Source: Fidelibacterota bacterium (GTDB lineage Bacteria > Fidelibacterota > Fidelibacteria > Fidelibacterales > Fidelibacteraceae). From it: a DNA stretch of 11,306 nt. A program made the position numbers and the translations under genes. Location of the stretch: contig JAOZRH010000057.1 in assembly GCA_029931905.1 (NCBI GenBank), positions 1 to 11,306 on the forward strand, written 5' to 3'. Within the stretch, counting starts at the first letter, position 1. Each line of letters starts with the position of its first letter. The notes under the pieces were generated by a model. It was given only the letters and a program-made list of their open reading frames with translations, did not search any database and was not told the origin of the DNA. This document shows positions 1-5,770 of this stretch, one piece after another.

Positions 1-5
1 AAAAT

Positions 6-25
6 CCACTATCTAAAGATAGTGG
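6..25 (-). terminator. Perfect 20-bp palindromic hairpin, possible minus-strand terminator
   Basis: The arms CCACTATC (6-13) and GATAGTGG (18-25) pair perfectly around TAAA, and one more T-A pair can close the loop to two bases. Read on the minus strand, the hairpin is followed by ATTTT before the window ends, so it could be an intrinsic terminator for minus-strand transcription coming from serA. It lies about 320 bp beyond the serA stop codon. The T tract is cut by the window edge, so its full length is unknown. On the + strand no T run follows. Confidence 0.4.
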
Positions 26-41
26 CAATTCAATATTCCCC

Positions 42-180
42 AACCTTATTTTCTTACATTATAACCTTAATAGAAAATACCAACCAAACAAATCAACCTT
101 ATTATTTTACTAAATTTTAATAAGGTTTTTAAATTGGTAGTATTTTTCTCTACTAAGGTTTAGGGATAAAGAATAAGGTT
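42..180. repeat. Nested imperfect inverted repeat built from three mirrored AACCTTA pairs
   Basis: AACCTTA-type heptads occur at 42-50, 63-70 and 95-103. Their reverse complements occur at 172-180, 153-160 and 119-127, so all three pairs mirror around a centre near base 111. The innermost pair is a perfect 10-bp stem (95-104 with 118-127). Between the heptads more pairing exists: TACCAA at 78-83 with TTGGTA at 134-139, and an A-rich stretch at 71-77 with a T-rich one at 143-152. The whole block could fold into one long hairpin or cruciform of about 139 bp. It carries no ORF. Such structures occur in MITE-like elements, structured RNAs and protein-binding palindromes; no target-site duplication could be recognised at its edges. 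Confidence 0.8.
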
Positions 181-190
181 AAGAATTATT

Positions 191-207
191 AAACTACTCT
201 GTAGTTT
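191..207. repeat. Small hairpin, 7-bp stem
   Basis: AAACTAC (191-197) and GTAGTTT (201-207) pair around the triloop TCT. On the + strand it is followed by only two further T residues and then GATT, so it is a poor terminator. It is the first of three consecutive short triloop hairpins between the large inverted repeat and serA. Confidence 0.5.
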
Positions 208-230
208 TTGATTATAGATGATTCGTTTTT

Positions 231-249
231 CTATGGGTTTCACCCATAG
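231..249. repeat. Small hairpin, 8-bp stem
   Basis: CTATGGGT (231-238) and ACCCATAG (242-249) pair perfectly around TTC (GAA on the minus strand). No T tract follows on either strand, so this is not a usual intrinsic terminator. It is the second of three triloop hairpins in this gene-free stretch. Confidence 0.55.
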
Positions 250-261
250 CTATTGATATTC

Positions 262-280
262 AACCGCTTCGCGGTTTTTT
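262..280 (+). terminator. Intrinsic terminator, + strand
   Basis: AACCGC (262-267) and GCGGTT (271-276) form a GC-rich stem around TTC, and the + strand continues with T residues to 280, giving six T in a row from 275. This is a textbook rho-independent terminator in an otherwise very AT-rich region. No + strand gene precedes it within the window, so the terminated transcript is either the structured block at 1-260 or one starting left of the window. On the minus strand the loop region reads GCGAAGC, the known exceptionally stable DNA mini-hairpin, but no T run follows there. Confidence 0.6.
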
Positions 281-300
281 GTTCCAAACAATAATTATTC

Positions 301-318
301 TTCTTAGTGTTCTTAGTG
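301..318. repeat. Perfect 9-bp tandem duplication, dispersed-repeat-like motif
   Basis: TTCTTAGTG occurs twice head to tail (301-309 and 310-318) and runs on into GGTTAAATTCTT. On the minus strand this reads as TTTAACCACTAAGA followed by ACACTAAGAA. From memory, motifs of this form (AACCACTAAGaACACTAAG and variants) are dispersed in intergenic regions of many unrelated environmental bacteria. The duplication is seen directly; membership of that dispersed family is inference. Confidence 0.7.
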
Positions 319-344
319 GTTAAATTCTTGCTAAAATTCTTTTT

Positions 345-1559
345 TTATGATAAAATTCTTAATTTTATAGTACCGGAAATTGATTTTATTTCATCTACAA
401 TATTACTATTATAGTTATTATAAATATCTGCAATCACATAACCAATATTTTCATTAGTTTTTAGATATTGGCTATCGATATTAATGTTATTTTTTGCAAA
501 AATATTATTAATTTCGGATAATACACCCGGAACATTATTATGTAAATGCATAAATCTATGTGCTTTTTTAAACTCAGGTAATTGAACATTAGGAAAATTC
601 ACACTACTTATCGTACTACCATTTCTTAAAAAGTCGTATAATTTTGTTGAAACAAATTGAGCGATATTTTTCTGTGCTTCTTCAGTGCTTCCTCCAACAT
701 GTGGCGTTAATATCGTATTTGGTAAATTTTGAAGTTCACAAATAAACTTTTCACTATTTGACTTTGGTTCATTAGGATAAACATCGATTGATGCTCCACT
801 TAATTTACCATTTTTTAAATTTTCAGCTAATTCATCTAAATTAACAACAAAACCACGACTCATATTTATAAAATATGTTCCATTTTTCATCATTTCAAAT
901 TCTGATTTATCGATTAATTTTTTATTACCGTCTCTACCATCTACATGAACAGTAATAAAATCAGAAATTTGCAATAATTCTTTCATTGATTCACATTTTT
1001 CAGCATTCCCCATAGGTAATTTATCGGCAATATCATAATAATATACATTCATTCCCAAAGATTCGGCTAAAACTGATAATTGTGATCCAATATTTCCATA
1101 TCCGATAATGCCTAAATTTTTCCCTCTAATTTCGAATGAACCACTTGCTGATTTATTCCATTTTCCTTGATGTAGTTGAATACTTTTATCAAATGATTTC
1201 CTTATTAAAGCGATGATATTTCCAATTACTAATTCAACTACACTACGAGTATTACTAAATGGTGCATTAAATACTGCGATACCATTATCATTGCAACTAT
1301 TTATATTTATTTGATTTGTTCCGATACAAAATGCCCCAATACCAATTAATTTATTTGCATTTTTCAATATATCTTTTGTAATCTTAGTTTTTGATCTAAT
1401 TCCCAATAAACTTACATCTTTTAATTTTTCAATTAATTCTTCTTTGTCTGGACTATATGAAATATTTTCAATTTCATAATTCTTTTTTTTAAAGAAATTA
1501 ACAGCATTTGGATGAATATTTTCTGTTAATAGTATTTTATATTTTTCGTTATTTTTCAA
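345..1559 (-). CDS. serA: D-3-phosphoglycerate dehydrogenase (ACT-domain, E. coli type)
   Basis: Oxidises 3-phosphoglycerate with NAD to 3-phosphohydroxypyruvate, the first step of serine synthesis in the cytoplasm. The 404-residue protein is collinear with E. coli SerA (410 aa). It has a substrate-binding segment with FCIGTNQ (77-83) and FNAPFSNTRS (97-106), the NAD-binding GYGNIG (153-158), and the catalytic trio R235 (SRG), E264 (PNEP) and H287 (TPHVGG). The C-terminal ACT domain starts near 335. H340, N342 and N360 match the E. coli serine-effector residues, so feedback inhibition by L-serine is expected. The start is TTG: no in-frame ATG lies between it and an upstream stop, the start aligns with the family N-terminus, and AAGGA stands 10 nt upstream (1570-1574). 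serB and serC are not adjacent. It is divergent from the YjbQ gene. Confidence 0.96.
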   Translation of the reverse strand: MKNNEKYKILLTENIHPNAVNFFKKKNYEIENISYSPDKEELIEKLKDVSLLGIRSKTKITKDILKNANKLIGIGAFCIGTNQININSCNDNGIAVFNAPFSNTRSVVELVIGNIIALIRKSFDKSIQLHQGKWNKSASGSFEIRGKNLGIIGYGNIGSQLSVLAESLGMNVYYYDIADKLPMGNAEKCESMKELLQISDFITVHVDGRDGNKKLIDKSEFEMMKNGTYFINMSRGFVVNLDELAENLKNGKLSGASIDVYPNEPKSNSEKFICELQNLPNTILTPHVGGSTEEAQKNIAQFVSTKLYDFLRNGSTISSVNFPNVQLPEFKKAHRFMHLHNNVPGVLSEINNIFAKNNINIDSQYLKTNENIGYVIADIYNNYNSNIVDEIKSISGTIKLRILS

Positions 1560-1586
1560 TTTATTTGTTTCCTTATTATCTTTTCG

Positions 1587-1614
1587 ATTATATCATACAA
1601 ATCAAGTCGCCCAA
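1587..1614 (-). promoter_or_regulatory. Probable serA promoter (extended -10)
   Basis: Reading the minus strand, TTGGGC (1609-1614) is followed after 16 bp by TATAAT (1587-1592), preceded by TG one base upstream (extended -10). Transcription would start near 1579-1580, giving a leader of about 20 nt that just contains the AAGGA ribosome site. The perfect -10 is the main support; the -35 is weak. A TAnnTTTG-type box (TATCTTTG, 1612-1619) overlaps the -35 region. Confidence 0.45.
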
Positions 1615-1737
1615 AGATAAGAATTTTTTTCATGATATGTAAAGATTTTTAATATTATTTATATTTTTGTGTGAATTTAAAACATTTATTGAAATATTAA
1701 ATAAGTTTGGTTAAGTTTAGGTAAAAAAGGAGAAACT

Positions 1738-2160
1738 ATGAAATCAATTAGAAGATATTTGACATTTAATGTACCAAATAGAATGGATTTTGTAAATATT
1801 ACTTACAAAGTTGAAAATATACTTGAAGAATCTGGAATTCAAGAAGGTTTATGTTTAGTAAATGCTATGCATATTACGGCATCTGTTTTTATTAATGATG
1901 ATGAACCTGGATTACATCGCGACTATAAAAAATGGTTAGAATGGTTAGCTCCATTTGATGCAAGTTCGAAAACATATAATCATAATTTAAGTGGTGAAGA
2001 TAATGGCGATGCTCATCATAAAAGACAAATAATGGGAAGAGAAGTTGTTATTGCAGTTACAGATGGTAGACTAGATTTCGGTCCTTGGGAACAGATATTT
2101 TATGGTGAATTTGACGGGAAACGACCAAAAAGAATATTAGTTAAAATTATTGGCGAATAA
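1738..2160 (+). CDS. yjbQ: YjbQ/UPF0047 family protein
   Basis: A small soluble protein (140 aa) of the widespread YjbQ/UPF0047 family, whose E. coli member has weak thiamin phosphate synthase activity; the true role is unsettled. Family landmarks are HITASVFINDDE (45-56), YNHNLSGEDNGDAHH (80-94), GREVVIAVTDGRL (100-112), FGPWEQIFYGEFDG (114-127) and a C-terminal strand RILVKII. The conserved histidines H45, H82, H93 and H94 lie in the putative metal and phosphate pocket. The FGPWEQ segment replaces the LGTWQ seen in many members, pointing to a distinct subgroup that also carries the HRDYKKWLEWLAP insert (60-72). The start is supported by AAGGAG five bases upstream (1727-1732). It is monocistronic, diverges from serA and ends before a bidirectional terminator. 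Confidence 0.93.
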   Translation: MKSIRRYLTFNVPNRMDFVNITYKVENILEESGIQEGLCLVNAMHITASVFINDDEPGLHRDYKKWLEWLAPFDASSKTYNHNLSGEDNGDAHHKRQIMGREVVIAVTDGRLDFGPWEQIFYGEFDGKRPKRILVKIIGE

Positions 2161-2183
2161 CTGTTTTTTTCAACCAAAAAAGA

Positions 2184-2218
2184 AAAGCTTCCAAAACTAT
2201 TAAATTTTAGAAGCCTTT
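2184..2218. terminator. Bidirectional intrinsic terminator between convergent genes
   Basis: The AAAGCTTCCAAAA arm (2184-2196) pairs with TTTTAGAAGCCTTT (2205-2218), with one mismatch and one bulged base, around a CTATTAAA loop. On the minus strand the stem is followed by TTTTCTTTTTT, a good U tract for ending the NfeD-SPFH transcript. On the + strand the tail TTTAATTAATT is weaker but falls just after the YjbQ stop codon. The position between two convergent genes fits a shared terminator. Confidence 0.65.
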
Positions 2219-2243
2219 AATTAATTCTTTATGCTATTATTTT

Positions 2244-3185
2244 TTATAACTCAGGTATTTTGTTATCTTTTCCAACATTTTTATAAATTGAGGTAGCGGT
2301 TGCTACCATTGTAGAAATATCTGTCAAATTTGCTGGAAGAATCATTGTGTTATTCTCTTTAGCTAATTTACCAAATTCTGTAAGATATTGTTCTGCAACT
2401 CTTAATTTTACTGCATCAGCTCCACCCTTTTCATTTATTGCAGATGCAATTTTTTTTATACCAATACTTGTAGCCGTTGCAATTCTTTCAATTTCCGCTC
2501 CCCTTCCTTCGGCTTCATTAATTCTTTTCATTTTTTCACCTTCAGAACGAGCAATTAATTCCTGTTTGTCACCTTCGGCACGATTAATTTTTGCTTGTCT
2601 CTCTCCTTCTGATTTTGCAATTACTGCTCTTTTTTCACGAGTCGCTCTCATTTGTTTTTCCATTGCATCTTTGATACTTTGTGGAGGAACAATATTCTTA
2701 ATTTCATATCTTGTCACTTTAATTCCCCAAGGATCACTTGCTTTATCAACTTCTTCTACAATTGATACATTAATTGTATCTCGTTCTTCAAATGTTTTGT
2801 CCAATTCCATTTTACCAATTATGCTTCTCATTGTTGTTTGTGCTATCTGAGTAGAAGCAAATTGATAATGATCAATTCCATAAGATGCTTTTTCTGCATC
2901 CATAACTTGCAAATATAGAATTCCATCTACTTCAACTGCAATATTATCTCTTGTAATACAAGTTTGTGATTCCACATCAATTGCCTGTTCTTTTAGAGTA
3001 TGTTTATATGAAATTTTATCGATAAATGGAACTAAGACATGAAATCCTGCACCAAGTGTTTTGCTATATTTTCCTAATCGTTCAACTACAAAAGCAGACT
3101 TTTGTGGAACAACTCTTAATGTCTTGAAAAATACTAAAAGTGCAAAAACAATTAGACCAATTATTATTACTGTAAATCCAGTCAT
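2244..3185 (-). CDS. qmcA: SPFH/band-7 membrane protein, stomatin/QmcA-like
   Basis: A membrane-anchored SPFH (stomatin/prohibitin) protein that likely forms oligomeric microdomain scaffolds or protease-regulating rings. The 313 residues match the size of E. coli QmcA (305 aa). One N-terminal hydrophobic segment (about 4-20) anchors it. The band-7 domain follows, from VVPQKSAFVVERLGKY (25-40) through GAGFHVLVPFIDKI, TRDNIAVEVDGILY, RSIIGKMELDKTFEERDTIN and WGIKVTRYEIKNIVPP (153-168). A coiled-coil segment follows in which SEG/AEG triplets recur every 11 residues (192, 203, 214, 225). The C-terminus has MILPANLTDISTMVATATSI, typical of slipins. AAGGAG (3192-3197), immediately after the NfeD stop, supports the ATG. 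It is the downstream partner of the NfeD-family gene, a classic operon pair. The physiological role is not evident from the sequence. Confidence 0.93.
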   Translation of the reverse strand: MTGFTVIIIGLIVFALLVFFKTLRVVPQKSAFVVERLGKYSKTLGAGFHVLVPFIDKISYKHTLKEQAIDVESQTCITRDNIAVEVDGILYLQVMDAEKASYGIDHYQFASTQIAQTTMRSIIGKMELDKTFEERDTINVSIVEEVDKASDPWGIKVTRYEIKNIVPPQSIKDAMEKQMRATREKRAVIAKSEGERQAKINRAEGDKQELIARSEGEKMKRINEAEGRGAEIERIATATSIGIKKIASAINEKGGADAVKLRVAEQYLTEFGKLAKENNTMILPANLTDISTMVATATSIYKNVGKDNKIPEL

Positions 3186-3197
3186 AATTTTCTCCTT

Positions 3198-3653
3198 CTA
3201 TTTATTTAATGGTTCTACTATTAATTTTATACTTTCTTTTTGAATAATTTTCACAAATTCGTTTTTCTTAATTGTTGAAGAAGATTTTGCTGTCCAAACT
3301 GTTCCTTTAAATTTGATTTTACCGATTTCATTCGGTCCAAAACTTATAAGTGCTGTTGCAGTTTTTCCAATAAAATCATCGGTAGGATCATCATCTGCAC
3401 AGTCATTTACAGCAAAAAACTTCCTTTTTAATAATTTTCTCAACGAAAACAATGAAACTAATGAAAATGTAAAAAATATTAATAATTGCCAATTAACACT
3501 TATTCCAAACATAAAACATAAAACAGCCGTTACCCAAGCACCAACGCCAAAAAAGATTATTATAACTCCTGGTATAAAAAATTCAAGAATTATCAAAACA
3601 AGTCCAATCAAAAACCAAATCACTTCTGGTTGATTAATAAATTCATATCCCAT
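3198..3653 (-). CDS. NfeD-family membrane protein (short form)
   Basis: A short NfeD protein (151 aa; YbbJ-type, no N-terminal serine-protease domain) that works with SPFH proteins in the membrane. Three hydrophobic segments (about 11-30, 31-50 and 55-72), with the EFFIPGVIIIFFGVGAW signature (24-40), form the membrane part. After the basic KLLKRK turn and an acidic linker (DCADDDPTDD, 84-93) comes the C-terminal OB-fold-like beta domain (about 94-148), with GKTATALISFGPNEIGKIKF and a final KLIVEPL. The ATG has GGAG seven bases upstream. It lies 12 bp upstream of the SPFH gene and is almost certainly cotranscribed with it. NfeD is thought to modulate SPFH assembly; the partner gene beside it makes that role likely here. 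Confidence 0.9.
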   Translation of the reverse strand: MGYEFINQPEVIWFLIGLVLIILEFFIPGVIIIFFGVGAWVTAVLCFMFGISVNWQLLIFFTFSLVSLFSLRKLLKRKFFAVNDCADDDPTDDFIGKTATALISFGPNEIGKIKFKGTVWTAKSSSTIKKNEFVKIIQKESIKLIVEPLNK

Positions 3654-3725
3654 AATATTTCTCCTTTATTGTATATCAACTTAATACAAATTAATTTAAC
3701 ATCAAAATAAAATATTTGTTATTTT

Positions 3726-5357
3726 TTAATATTTTTTTCTACCATCTGCAGAACCAAATGTATTGTATTTAAATATACTTAATGAATAGCTTATTCCCAC
3801 ATTCACACTTACAAAATTCATATTTAAATCAGTAAAATTATCTGTGATTTCTTCGTTAGAATATACCCAAATATCTTCATCATCAATTTTTAGTTTTGCT
3901 TCGTAAGGTTGAAATCCATATTGATATCCAACGCCAAAATTTAATAAAAGATCGGGATTTATCATAAATTCACAGGCAACTTTTGCTTTTACACCACTCA
4001 CTCCATAAGTAAGCTGATAATCGTGAGTATCTTCGCTTTGAGAATATTCTCCAGAAAGATAAAACATATCGTAACCAAAACTAACTCCATAATTTAGAAT
4101 AAATCTTCTGTAAGACATTTTTTTTGAGTATCCCATATAAAATGAATAGATTGAAGCATCGACATTTGTTATTAAAGGATTTTTTTCTATTTCTGCTTGA
4201 CTGTAGATAAATTCTACATCCAAAAAACTTTGAGAAAAACCTAAAATAGAAGCCAAATTGTATGAAAAATCTAAACTTCCACCTACAGCGGTTACAACAT
4301 TTTTGTTTAGAATATTTCCATTTAGCTCTTCTACATATGTAAATTCTTGTGGAATATTAAAATTCATCAGATAATATCCAGCAATTTTCATATCAATACC
4401 AATTCTTGGCCGTTCTTGCAAAAAAATATCATTTGTTATTTTGGGTCCTGAATATTGCTTTAATTTAGAATAAGAATCTTTATTTTCATAATCATTTTTG
4501 GATTTACAAACACGAACAAATCCAACCTTTTTAGTTTTTGTTTGACCTTTTTTGGTTACAAATTTTACCAAATCAAAACCATCATCGAGATGGACACCAT
4601 CTTTAATTCCAAGATTTGCATAAAATTCGTTATCTTTCTTTATAATTGTTGATGTTAATTTAAATTCATCAATCTTTTTATTTTTAATTCCCAAATTTCT
4701 TAATAATGCCTGAATTGCTTGAAACTGAGCGGCTTTTTCTGCCTCAACTGTTTTACTAAATTTTCCAAATGTAAAAGTTTCTGCTTTATCTGATAAACCA
4801 ACTCCACTAGATTTTATGGTAGATAAATGCTTAAGTTTTATCTTCCCATCGGCATCTTTTAATACTTTAAACCATACAATTCCACCTTTTATTTTAGAAG
4901 AATACAGATTGTTAGAATCTTTTTTCTGAGTAATTTTAGAAATAAAAGGAAGATAAAAATAGGATATTTGCTGTAAATTATCAAATTCTTGTTGACTAAT
5001 ATTCTGCTCTTTTAGATTGCCATTACTATTTAAAATCTTATTAATCTTCTTTAAAACAGAATTTTCAATAATTTTTTCAATATTATTTACCGAAAATTTA
5101 TTTTCAAAAACAATTCTGGTTTTAAAACTTTGTACAAGTTCATCTGGTAAACTATTATATTCAAATCTTTCTACCATTATATATTGTTTAAACATCACAT
5201 CATAAAATTCTTTTTCAAAATGAATATTTGTATTAATATTTCGATCCATCCAAATATATTCTACAGAACTCACATTTTTCTTTTCATAATTCATATTTGA
5301 AGAAAAAAGAGTTGAAGAAAATAATAATAAGCTAAAAATAATGAGATTTTTTTTCAT
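3726..5357 (-). CDS. Unrecognised secreted protein with C-terminal barrel-like region
   Basis: No family is recognised with confidence. The start chosen is the ATG at 5355-5357, giving 543 aa: it has AGGAA about six bases upstream and begins a clean Sec signal peptide (MKKNLIIFSLLLFSSTLFSS). An ATG 66 bp further upstream lies inside the preceding gene and would put a charged, lysine-rich leader before the signal. The N-terminal half (about 30-310) is a mixed alpha/beta region with GGIVWFKVLKDADGKIKL (158-175), a helix EAEKAAQFQAIQALLRNLG (205-223) and a beta segment ending KKVGFVRV (276-283). It vaguely recalls FlgT/CsgG-like secreted proteins. Residues about 318-528 alternate polar and hydrophobic/aromatic strands (YSFYMGYSKKM, LNYGVSFGYDMFYLSGEY, LNFGVGYQYGF, VSVNVGISYSLSIF), like a small outer-membrane barrel. 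A ten-residue charged tail follows. It is 34 bp downstream of the cysteine-cluster gene. Confidence 0.75.
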   Translation of the reverse strand: MKKNLIIFSLLLFSSTLFSSNMNYEKKNVSSVEYIWMDRNINTNIHFEKEFYDVMFKQYIMVERFEYNSLPDELVQSFKTRIVFENKFSVNNIEKIIENSVLKKINKILNSNGNLKEQNISQQEFDNLQQISYFYLPFISKITQKKDSNNLYSSKIKGGIVWFKVLKDADGKIKLKHLSTIKSSGVGLSDKAETFTFGKFSKTVEAEKAAQFQAIQALLRNLGIKNKKIDEFKLTSTIIKKDNEFYANLGIKDGVHLDDGFDLVKFVTKKGQTKTKKVGFVRVCKSKNDYENKDSYSKLKQYSGPKITNDIFLQERPRIGIDMKIAGYYLMNFNIPQEFTYVEELNGNILNKNVVTAVGGSLDFSYNLASILGFSQSFLDVEFIYSQAEIEKNPLITNVDASIYSFYMGYSKKMSYRRFILNYGVSFGYDMFYLSGEYSQSEDTHDYQLTYGVSGVKAKVACEFMINPDLLLNFGVGYQYGFQPYEAKLKIDDEDIWVYSNEEITDNFTDLNMNFVSVNVGISYSLSIFKYNTFGSADGRKKY

Positions 5358-5391
5358 AATAATTCCTATTAAGTTTACGATTTTTTTATTT

Positions 5392-5751
5392 TTAAATTTC
5401 TTTTTTGTCATTTTTGTTATCATAATGTGCCTTATTTTTTGCCCAAGTACATATTTTAGTTAAATCATCGTATCTCCAAGAGTATGGAAAATTTATACAT
5501 TGTTTGGGTTTAACTGAATTAATTTTACATCCAATTTTAGAACTATAAAAAATACAACTAAAATCTGATGTTTCTTTTAATGACAATGATTTGCGGTCAT
5601 TTGTCAATATTGTATATTTTTCAATAAATTCTGTGATTGTCAATTTCATAAATTTAGCAATTTTTTCAATATCTTTTTCATCTACTCTAACATATCCCGG
5701 AATTCGACAACAATTTCCACACATAGTACATTTAAAATCAGAATAATTCAT
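5392..5751 (-). CDS. YkgJ-type cysteine-cluster protein (CxxCxxCC)
   Basis: A small (119 aa) YkgJ/UPF0153-type protein, predicted to bind zinc or an iron-sulfur cluster. The hallmark CTMCGNCC gives C8, C11, C14 and C15. Further cysteines at 66, 75, 85 and 101 sit in the usual second half, SCIFYSSKIGCKINSVKPKQCINFPYSW. This matches the family pattern of eight cysteines with a 'C..Y..RP..CR.FP'-like segment. The biochemical role of the family is unknown, although members have been linked to protein modification or metal chemistry. The ATG is fixed by an in-frame stop six bases upstream, but no Shine-Dalgarno sequence is visible. It starts 19 bp after the symporter stop and is probably translated from the same message. 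Confidence 0.88.
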   Translation of the reverse strand: MNYSDFKCTMCGNCCRIPGYVRVDEKDIEKIAKFMKLTITEFIEKYTILTNDRKSLSLKETSDFSCIFYSSKIGCKINSVKPKQCINFPYSWRYDDLTKICTWAKNKAHYDNKNDKKEI

Positions 5752-5770
5752 AATTTATACAATAATGTTA

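Noticed and set aside
42..180. CRISPR array suggested by recurring AACCTTA
   Set aside because: The units are only 7-10 bp, half are inverted, and the spacing is symmetrical about a centre rather than regular; no cas genes are present.
2347..2850. 167-codon open frame on the + strand
   Set aside because: Lies wholly antisense to the SPFH gene, mirrors its repetitive coiled-coil codons, and has no ribosome site or recognisable domain.
3061..3633. Two + strand open frames (3061-3243 and 3313-3633)
   Set aside because: Antisense to the well-supported SPFH and NfeD genes, with low-complexity translations.
3669..3689. TTGTAT/ATACAA inverted repeat before the NfeD ribosome site, as an operator
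   Set aside because: Only a 6-bp AT-only stem with a 9-base loop, expected often by chance in this composition.
5017..5205. Short + strand open frame
   Set aside because: Antisense shadow of the secreted protein gene; composition reflects AT richness.
5358..5423. Upstream ATG extending the secreted protein by 22 residues
   Set aside because: It overlaps the cysteine-cluster gene and places a lysine-rich leader before a perfect signal peptide; the internal ATG has a ribosome site and leaves a normal 34-bp gap.
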